Part shown: positions 56,443 to 64,000 of the stretch, piece after piece
How the letters are laid out: each line of letters begins with the position of its first letter
Numbering within the stretch: the stretch's first letter is position 1
NCBI GenBank assembly: GCA_002118135.1
Contig: BDIU01000136.1
Coordinates: forward strand, 579,350 to 643,349
Source: Trebouxia sp. TZW2008
Taxonomy: Eukaryota > Chlorophyta > Trebouxiophyceae > Trebouxiales > Trebouxiaceae
DNA length: 64,000 nucleotides
Reading direction: 5' to 3'
The notes under the pieces: model-generated
What the model was told of the DNA's origin: nothing
Database searches by the model: none
The model's input: only the letters and a program-made list of their open reading frames with translations
Translations under genes and position numbers: made by a program

Positions 56443-59400
56443 GATGGACAAGCTAACGCGGCTTGTTTACCGTTCTACCCTTCGCGCGTGAGCACACTGT
56501 CTATCTTTTTGCTCTGCTGCAGCCGCTCATTGATCAAAGCTGCCTTGTCGGCTGACCTTGGCTGTTTCTGCACAGGGCTAAGAAGCTAGATTCCAGGCCT
56601 GCCTTACAGGTTTGACAAATCAGACTGAGCACCCTTGCCTCATGCAGTTGAAATATCATCAGGCCCACTGTTTGAGCTGCAGGCTTTGATACATCGTGAT
56701 CCCCGAAGGGAGCTGCCTGAGGATTTCAACAGCGTCCTGTCAGTGTTTCTGCGCGGCCCGCAAAGGGTTTTCTTCGTGCCGTCGCTGCTGCCTGGTCCAA
56801 CTGTGGCGCAGACAATCAGGGATGCATTCAGATTCCCGGTACGCCTTGATGCTCTTTCATGATCACGCACTTGCCTTGCATATGACCAAAAGTCTACACT
56901 CATGCAGCTGTGTATTGCCAACAAGAAGTCAGAGTGTGCAGCGTTTGAAGCTTTTGCTGCAGCTCAACTGCATCATGTCTGTGTGTTGTGCAGCCTGGGG
57001 TCCCAAACATTGATTCGGGTCTGATGGGCATGCGCTTTCTGTCCGGCATTCTGCAATTGGCAGAAAAGCATGGGTTGCAAGCAAAGCTGCCAGAGTCAAG
57101 CACAATGAGTCCTGCAGAACATCATTCCAAGCCGCAGGTACAGCATTCAGATTCTATGCAGCAGACTGCTTTTGTGATGTAGCATTTGGCCCTGGACACT
57201 GATGCCGATCTATGCCTCCTCAAAACTTCAATATGCAAACACTGCTGCTCATGCTTGTTTCAGACTGCAAGCTTCGGCTGTGCTGTTGACACTTACAAGC
57301 TAGAGCTACGGTCATCTGCTGACACACTAGTATGAAGCTTGACTGCAAGAAGCACACGCTAGCTTCACATAGCATCTACAGGAGCTAGTCTTAGGGATGT
57401 GATGTTGCATTACATTCAACCCAAAGCAAGCAAACAAGCATGATGGAACCTCATACATACCTCAAGAGTTTCGATTGCACAGATTTTGGTAAATGCATCT
57501 GTTACAATATGGAACGCCATTGTTTGTCTGATTTTAACATGTTGAAGATCAACCGCCCTTATCGTGACGCTGAGAACAAGCCGGCCTGGCGGGATAGGAC
57601 TTGGGCCACACACACCTAGCACATGTGCTGGAAGTGTAACTATTTATTATTGTTATGATCTGTCGCTTGCAGGTCAGATTGCAAGCACTGCCAGAGCAGG
57701 GTTGCCTGCTGGCGTCTCACCCTCTCCTGTACGCCAGCCACTTCAACTTCTTCTATCAGACAGTGGTGGTGCTGTGTCAGCACAATCTCAGTAGTGGTAG
57801 CTATGGCCTGGTGCTGAACAAGCTGATGTCCTCAAACGGCAGAGAGGTTCTTGATGACATGTCACGGCTTGTGGATGACGCAGCAGCTGCAGGCGCAGCT
57901 GGCGGGCTAAACCTAGCCAGAGACTTGCCTGCCGCCCTGCAGGCTCTTATGGGTGGGTTCCTGATACCTGGTGATATCTGAGTTCAATTGCGCACTTGAC
58001 AGACCCTGCCTGCAGTCCAGGCGTACAGGGCTGCCCACGCAAAACGTGTGTAGATGTGTAAAGTTTGTAAAGTCTGCTCTCTTCCTCTCCAAACTCGCGC
58101 AAAGCTGTTCCTGTGTGCCTTACAAGCAACAAGCGACATGCATACGCAGCTGGTCTGTCCTATAATCAGCACACATAGCCACAACACAGCAGAGACCAAC
58201 TTGTTGTGCATTGGAGCTGCTCTGGTCTCAGTGGCTGCCGAGAGCTCAACTGCTGACTTCCTTGCTGCCCCCTGATTTTTGCACACATCACACTGAATGC
58301 TTTGGCGTGAGTGATAGCTCATCTGAGCCTCAAAAGCAGAGCAGGTGTGAATTGCTGTCAAAAAAAACAGCTCAAGCTTTTTGTGCTGGTTGCCTCCAGA
58401 TCACACAGCCCGCAATGGTGCAGAGGAAGGCGTCGAGATTGACTTGGCTGGTGAACCACCCCATTCAAGTACATTATCCTCGAGCTCAGAGGATGATGAT
58501 CTGGATTTTGAGGTGTCAGCTTCTGGTGAGCACGCTTTCATTCCAATTCATCAAATGTACTGCCCGCTCTGCAGAGAGTCATGCAGTCATGCAGCTGCTG
58601 CAAATTTTGCTCATGGCAGCCTGTCAGGCCTTGCAATCAGGCCAGTCTATGTACTCAGCAGCATGACTCAGTGCACTCAACTCGTGCTGACTAGAAGGCA
58701 ATTCTCCATGTTTGCTTGCGTCATGCAAAGCTTTTTCTGCTCAAGATGAGCCAGCTCACTTTCAAGCATGTCATTCCCAAGCATACACAGCTGGTCCAGA
58801 TCAATAGCCTGATTGCTGATTGCTGCAGATTCAGATGCCGACGGCATTGATGTCACATTCAGCACGTCTGAGTCCAGCCCCAACCAACCAGCAGAGCGTG
58901 CAGACACAACTTTTGACAGCACAGCGTCGCAGTTGTCACCCACTACATCCTATACTCCTGCATCTGGCAGTGCTCAAATAAACCAGCAGCAACAGCCTGA
59001 GCAGCTTGCAGTTGCGACTCAGACTCAGCAACAACAGCCTCAACACTCTGCAAGTGCTTCTGAGGCTTTGGATCAGCAGCTGCCAAGCTCGCAATCAATG
59101 ATGCAAGGTGATGCGGAAGACCAACAAATGCCTCAAGCTAATGCTCAGCCGCATATCAGAAGTGCTGATCTAACCACTTCACAGCCCAGCAGCAGCACTC
59201 AGGGGTGAGTTACATTTCATGCCCTTGCAAAGTTGGTTGTTGCACTTGGCAATACAATCACAGATATGCAGCTCTACTTTCTGCTTAGCAGTGCTATTGT
59301 ATCTGCATGAACATGGAGCACTCATGAGCAAAGACATGGATCATATCATAAATAATCGTGTACATGCACATCAAGCTAGATACAGCGGAGACTGCGCTTG

Positions 59401-61946
59401 GGTCATGCAATTCTGCTTGCTGGTGCTTAATAGTAGGTAGTGTTCTCTCCAAGCCAGCCGTCACTACAAAGTGTTTGGACGCAGACACTCATTCCTGTCA
59501 TTGCTCAACGCTTGTCTGCTGGCCGCAGGCAAGATCAGCTCATTTGGCATGGCAAAATAAAGCCACCGCCGGCAAGCAGAGATCGCTTGGAGTCCCCTCA
59601 AAGCAGACAGACGGTGGCAGATGCTGCAGGTATGCTCAAAGACAGCTTTGCTTGAGCTTGAGCTCATACACTGCAGCACGCAAAAGCGACAGCTGCACAT
59701 TCCACATAGACTGGTTGAGTCATTGATGTCAATCACAGCTGCTATGTGTTTTTGCACTTGAAGTTTCATGCATCTGCTGACTGCGTACAGGAGCAGCAAG
59801 CTGCTCTCAACTAAATTTGTTCAGAGTCTCACTGCACATATGCAGCTTGGATGTCATTTATCTCATAGCTGCTCTGCATCTGGTAGTTGCAAAAATGCTA
59901 CCTTGGTGCAAGCTGCAATATGCTTAACAGAAGCGCATGATTGAGGTCTTGCTGCTTGCAGGAGACATTGCTGACCCTCAACACCCCTTCAGATTCCACC
60001 AGGTGGTCAGCAGCCTCAGACGCACAGTCAAGCCTGTGAACCCAGTTCAAGCATCCACCCAGCCACAGCCCAATAATCCTGCTGAGCAGGCATCAGCCTG
60101 CTGGCATACAGCACAAAAATCTAACACACCCAGCGGCTTCAACCAAACTCCATTAGGCCCCACAGCAGATGCACAGCCGGGACAGGAACAGTCTAGTCAT
60201 GCTGGCACACGCTTTGCACAGTCAGCAACAGACCGCCTGACTGCCGACACAGCAGACCAGCCTGACTTTACTGCAGACAACTTACACAATCAGGCCAGTG
60301 ACCCTCCTGTTCAAACAGGCTATGCTGGCCAGGATGTCAATAGAAGAGGAGGTACTGATTTTCAGGGCACTGGATCTGATGCTGAAGTGCTGCAGCATTC
60401 AACCATGTCCCGTGGCGGGCCTGTGCCTGGATCGCAGGTCAGTGGCCTGACTCCACTTGATAACTTTTGCTCTGCTGACTGCACCAGATGTGTTGCATCG
60501 TACAAATGTCCAGCGCATCCTCATATGTTGACCGGTTCAAATGCCGTTCATGGCACTGACTGCACGCAGTGCATCTTGGTATGCTGACTGCGCCAAATGC
60601 CTTTGCTATTTTGGACTCTCCCAAATGCATTGCAGTATGCTGACTGCATCATATTGACATTGGCTCACATCATTTTCCCTGACCTCTCCAGTATACCTTC
60701 TGCAAACTGATAGATGGCCTTGCTGGCTTGCAGCAACTTCACAGACGAGCTGACCTAGGAGGTGATGTTGTGCAAGAGCCCACTGCAACGTGTCCAGGCT
60801 TGTATCTGGGTAAGGTCTTGGGCTCAAGCCCTGCTTGCTGTTTTTAAGGCTGTGGTACAGGCTGCCCTTGACAAGGCACTGACTGCTGCTTCTTGCAGCT
60901 TCTGTCATAGTCAACTTGCAACTCATACTGCATGCGTCACTGCAAGGCTTCGTTGTGTTGTCTGCAACATACCTTGGATGACAACAGGGCCTGCATCTGA
61001 CTGCAGCTTGACTCAAGCTGCTGTCTGCAATGCCTTTTCCACACAGCACCCAGTTGTTTTGACAGAGCCAGTGCGCAAGCTGTCATTGACATGCATGCAA
61101 TGTTATGCAGCCATGAACATTGCACAAGCCAGGGAGGCCAAAGGTGTGTGTGATTTGTTACAACAGGCTTACGCTCCCTTGGCTGATCAGCGTGGACTCT
61201 TGTGCAGGCATGGACATGGCGCAAGCCAAGGAGGCAAAAGCCCTGGGTAGAGTGTCTCCGACAGACGTACGCTTCTTCCTTGGAGAGTCCAGCTGGGTCA
61301 GTCAGCAGCTGGAGTTTGAGATTAATCGTGGCTCATGGCTGTTGTTGTCGCCAGACCCCCAACTTCTGCACGACCTTGTTCTGCGGCCGCACCAATTTGC
61401 CAGCTGGTATGTGCTGCCACACCAGCGTCTAATGCTTACTTGAGTGCACATGTTGTGTATGGGTTGTTGCTTTGAAGGCAGCAATCCCGTGCTGCCTCTT
61501 TAGACAGAGGCTCCCGCTATGACGCCTAACAGCGTAGACCTTTTTTTTTTTTTTCTTTTCTCTGCACATGTTGTCTGCATTGTCTGGTCACACGGCCAAG
61601 TGCTAATGCAGATGCCACTGCTGAGCAATAGCGCTGCTGGAATGCTTGATTGACTGGTTGCTGGCACACCGAAGCTGGCTATCAAAGCAGAATAGAATGC
61701 CAGGATAAGGATGGCTAGTGCTTTGACTTACATGTGATGTGCAGCTCGCTGGACAAGGCTTTGTTAGGCAAACTCTTGATCGATGCTTGCAGGTCTGACA
61801 CAGATGCAGGCAATGATGACAAGTTTCGTACAGCAGTGCGACAGGGCATGTGGCAGCATGTGATGACTGATGCAGCTAGTGCCTTCGCAGATCTCACTAA
61901 CATCCCCAAAGCATTAGTGAAGGATCTACAAAACCTCAAGTACTGA
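56443..61946 (+). CDS. UPF0301/AlgH (DUF179) domain protein with long disordered insertion
   Basis: Exons 56648-56838, 56994-57137, 57673-57952, 58400-58525, 58829-59204, 59529-59629, 59962-60437, 60692-60809, 61208-61406 and 61793-61946 (TGA) are all phase-consistent. The first exon is unresolved; ATG 56443 (MDKLTRLVYRSTLR, presequence-like) is a candidate. AlgH signatures: GCLLASHPLLYASHFNFFYQ, TVVVLCQHN, GSYGLVLNKL, later LHRRADLGGD, GLYLG, DVRFFLGESSW and the final GMWQHVM. Between the first and second halves lie roughly 380 residues of acidic and Gln/Ser/Pro-rich text (EDDDLDFEVS, QINQQQQPEQ). Before the domain is a charged ~110-residue region (RGPQRVFFVPSLLPGPT). The biochemical role of AlgH proteins is not established; plant homologues are often organellar. 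Confidence 0.87.
57594..57660 (+). repeat. Short dispersed repeat shared with 3131-3200
   Basis: Text TAGCACATGTGCTGGAA with a CCACACACAC stretch before it and TGTAACT after it occurs here and at about 3145-3190. Both copies are intronic and the alignable length is about 50 bp. Confidence 0.5.
61495..61545 (+). repeat. Short dispersed repeat (also near 8596-8646 and, inverted, 13085-13125)
   Basis: Shared core AGAGGCTCCCGCTATGACGC followed by CTAACA and GTAGACC; the other copies differ at about a quarter of positions. This copy is followed by a T-rich run (61541-61558). No coding potential; possibly the edge of an old mobile element. Confidence 0.45.
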
Positions 61947-63205
61947 AATCCAAGCAGCAAGCTTAAGGAAGACAAGCAAATGCACAGCACGCCTTGAGCT
62001 GCTGGCAGTTCATATCTGTTTGCCTAGTTCAAAAGCTGCAGTAACAGCCAGTTGACACGTTGCTGTCTGACAGTGACAGAATCTGTGACACACCTTCTTT
62101 CACAGTGTCTGACCAGTCCATGGACCCTTTGCCGATTGTTTGTGGTATCAACTAGCCAATCTTGCTTGCACATGCACATTTGCGTGAAGATTAAGCTTGA
62201 ATAGAATCCGTGGCCTTGCCCCATATGCATGCCAATCATGTGCTGAGCATTTTGCCAGAGCATCATTGCAGCACAGAGTCAGCATAGATCTGGTGACTGT
62301 ATCCTTACAATCAGTGCCCCGCCCAACTACGGCACTATCAGGCGAGAATCCAGGATTCAAACGGTCTTGCTGTCTGATACAAGAAGCAGACCTGGGAAGA
62401 CTGACATCAGCATGACTCTCTGAGGGCGGAAGGCACATGGTTGAATTACACATCACTGATGTGCTTGTTGACTTGTTGACCAGTGGATGCACTACTCAAG
62501 GGTAGTGCGTCCACTGGTTATTGTAGCTTGACAGCCAGCCCAACACATGTGCTCATGCAGCAAGCGCAGGTGGTGGTGGCAGTAACTTATTGGTGATGGG
62601 CTCAATTGCAAAGTCAGGCCTGAACTGTATCGCATAGTAATTCCAAGATCACACTGTGAAAGTCAACACAGGACTCAAAACTGCACTTAAAGCAAACAAA
62701 TAAAAGTGAACACTTCTATGCAAGGTATACACACTATACTCACACTGACTTCAGTAAAATGGTTTTGCTAACACGCATCCTCAATGCAGATGAGGCTGTT
62801 GTGATCTGATAACGCATGCACACACACACCTGCTTTGCAGGACCAAAGCAACTGCAAAAGGAGATGATGCTGCACACATAAGACGCAACTCGACCTGCAC
62901 ACTCCAAAATGGCACAGCAAGTAAAAGCAAGCTCAATTGCTGAGCCTCTACTGTTTCACAACAGCCAGCTCAAGCCACGTCAGGCAGAACAGGCTTTAGT
63001 ATTATTGATACAAGTATGCCACTGCCACTGGAGTCATTTCAGGAAACAGATACTTGCTGCCAAGCCGCACTCCGCAGCCTGAGACAATGACTCTGACGAC
63101 TACCAATGCTGTTGACCTGTACGTCACATTCACCCCACAAATTACACTTTGCAGCAGTGATCTATGCAGCACTGGGTCGCACTGAAGAAGAGCATACAAA
63201 AATAC
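61947..63205. other. Intergenic region with a compact hairpin
   Basis: No exon with splice and phase support was found. It contains the AlgH gene's 3' UTR, the 3' side of the minus-strand gene beginning at 63750 and a 17-bp stem with 6-nt loop at 62479-62518. An ORF at 63002-63199 could hold that gene's last exon, but the phase does not fit cleanly. Confidence 0.4.
62479..62518. repeat. Short perfect-looking hairpin
   Basis: ACCAGTGGATGCACTAC and its complement (one mismatch) flank a 6-base loop. No T run follows on either strand, so a terminator function is not indicated. Confidence 0.7.
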
Positions 63206-63750
63206 CTCTGTGCTGACAATATCCCTTGAGCCTTCAGAGCGTCCTCCGGGTTCATGGCAACCAGGAACCCATGGTTGCTGGCAGATTTATGGCCCAGCTG
63301 AAACCTGCATGTTGCATTTGGCTGATGATGACTGTCTGATGGTATGCTGATGGGCTCCCTGATAGGACAAAACGCAAGACCTGGTTTTGCCATCAGTGAT
63401 GGAGCAGAAATTTGTGCCACTGCTGTTGCAGGCTGCTACCAGCTTGAAGGCAACCAGCTGCAGGCCAAGTAGACGCTTGACTGCATCTGCATGACCACAA
63501 GTGTTGTAGATAAGCAGCCAGAGCGCAGGAATACCTGACGAGCAAACACTCGGTCTACAGTGTGCTCTTCTACAGAGTTGACAGCTGAGCATAAGTCCCG
63601 CGAGCGTTTGTGAAGGCTCACAGATTCAGCCCAACGCTGCTGGCGTTCCAATTGCTGATCCAGTGCTGAAGTAGAGCATGTGTCGTTGGTGCTATCGACG
63701 TGCAAACGCAATAAGTTTTGACGAACCAGCTGCAGCTCCCCGAGAGCCAT
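63180..63750 (-). CDS. Small coiled-coil protein with a C-terminal mixed domain, unidentified
   Basis: Exons 63535-63750 (ATG, 72 codons), 63381-63457 and 63206-63304 are consistent in phase. The first exon is helical and charged (MALGELQLVRQNLLRL, ALDQQLERQQRWAESV). The next two read as a small alternating domain (LVAFKLVAACNSSGTNF, FQLGHKSASNHGFLVAMNPE). The last exon is unresolved. A coil followed by a small RWD-like domain is the layout of kinetochore subunits such as Spc25, but the similarity by eye is weak and I would not name it. Another start upstream in frame lacks an ATG. Confidence 0.45.
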
Positions 63751-64000
63751 CACTGGTTCGAACAAAAATACAGCGGCATCTTACAGCTGTTCAGACATCA
63801 TGATACCTGTGGCAATGAAGTCGACATTGCATGCACATCGCCAGCAGGGATTTGCAACCGCAGGAGTTGTGACGACAGCTCAAGTACACAAAGTGAGCGA
63901 AGTATGTCAGTACCGTGCGAAGCCTTTGTTACGGGCAACCAGGGAACGTGGCAGAATTATTTTGGGTCGACCTGAATTAATTATGCAATTTGCAGAACCC
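63751..64000. promoter_or_regulatory. Region upstream of the last minus-strand gene
   Basis: 250 bp 5' of the ATG at 63750, likely its promoter. A short plus-strand ORF here has no support. Confidence 0.35.

Noticed and set aside
61541..61558. T-rich run as an RNA polymerase III terminator
   Set aside because: No tRNA or other small RNA fold was found upstream within a reasonable distance.
62479..62518. Hairpin as a histone-type 3' end signal
   Set aside because: Stem and loop sequence do not match the histone stem-loop, and no histone gene is nearby.

Overview
The window is nuclear DNA from a photosynthetic eukaryote, most likely a green alga. Genes are split into many short exons by GT-AG introns that usually end in TGCAG, and a few introns begin with GC. 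Base composition is close to balanced, spacers are short, and neighbouring genes are often divergent. A nuclear PGR5 gene shows a chloroplast with cyclic electron flow. A giant gene related to a ciliary central-apparatus protein implies flagella at some life stage. A Trebouxia-like trebouxiophyte would fit, but that is inference. No tRNA, rRNA, CRISPR array or intact transposon was recognised.

Layout from left to right: an AIMP1/Arc1p-like tRNA-binding cofactor (minus, running off the left edge); MAK16 (plus); a conserved membrane-anchored protein of unknown function (minus); the pseudouridine synthase PUS10 (plus); an FHA-RING ubiquitin ligase with an extra zinc finger (plus); a MORN-repeat protein (minus); the mitochondrial F1 assembly chaperone ATP11/ATPAF1 (plus); a 19 kb androglobin/calpain-like protein carrying four guanylate-kinase-like modules and one adenylate-kinase-like module (minus); the exosome cofactor C1D/Rrp47 (minus); PGR5 (plus); a right-handed beta-helix repeat protein (minus); a coiled-coil protein (minus); a UPF0301/AlgH-domain protein (plus); and an unidentified small coiled-coil protein (minus).

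I built exon models by reading splice sites and checking intron phase. Most multi-exon models close in frame from start to stop: MAK16, PUS10, the unknown membrane protein, FHA-RING, ATP11, C1D and PGR5. The two longest models (the kinase-bearing giant and the beta-helix gene) are solid over most exons but have unresolved junctions, which are stated in each entry.

The most distinctive property of the region is recurrent partial exon duplication. Copies of exon starts or ends, with the adjoining splice site still attached, lie in flanking introns of at least seven genes. In two places this has gone further, giving an in-frame tandem exon in PUS10 and an array of about nine 138-bp mini-exon units in the beta-helix gene. 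The most interesting single gene is the androglobin-like protein with an interior array of mostly degenerate nucleotide-kinase modules.
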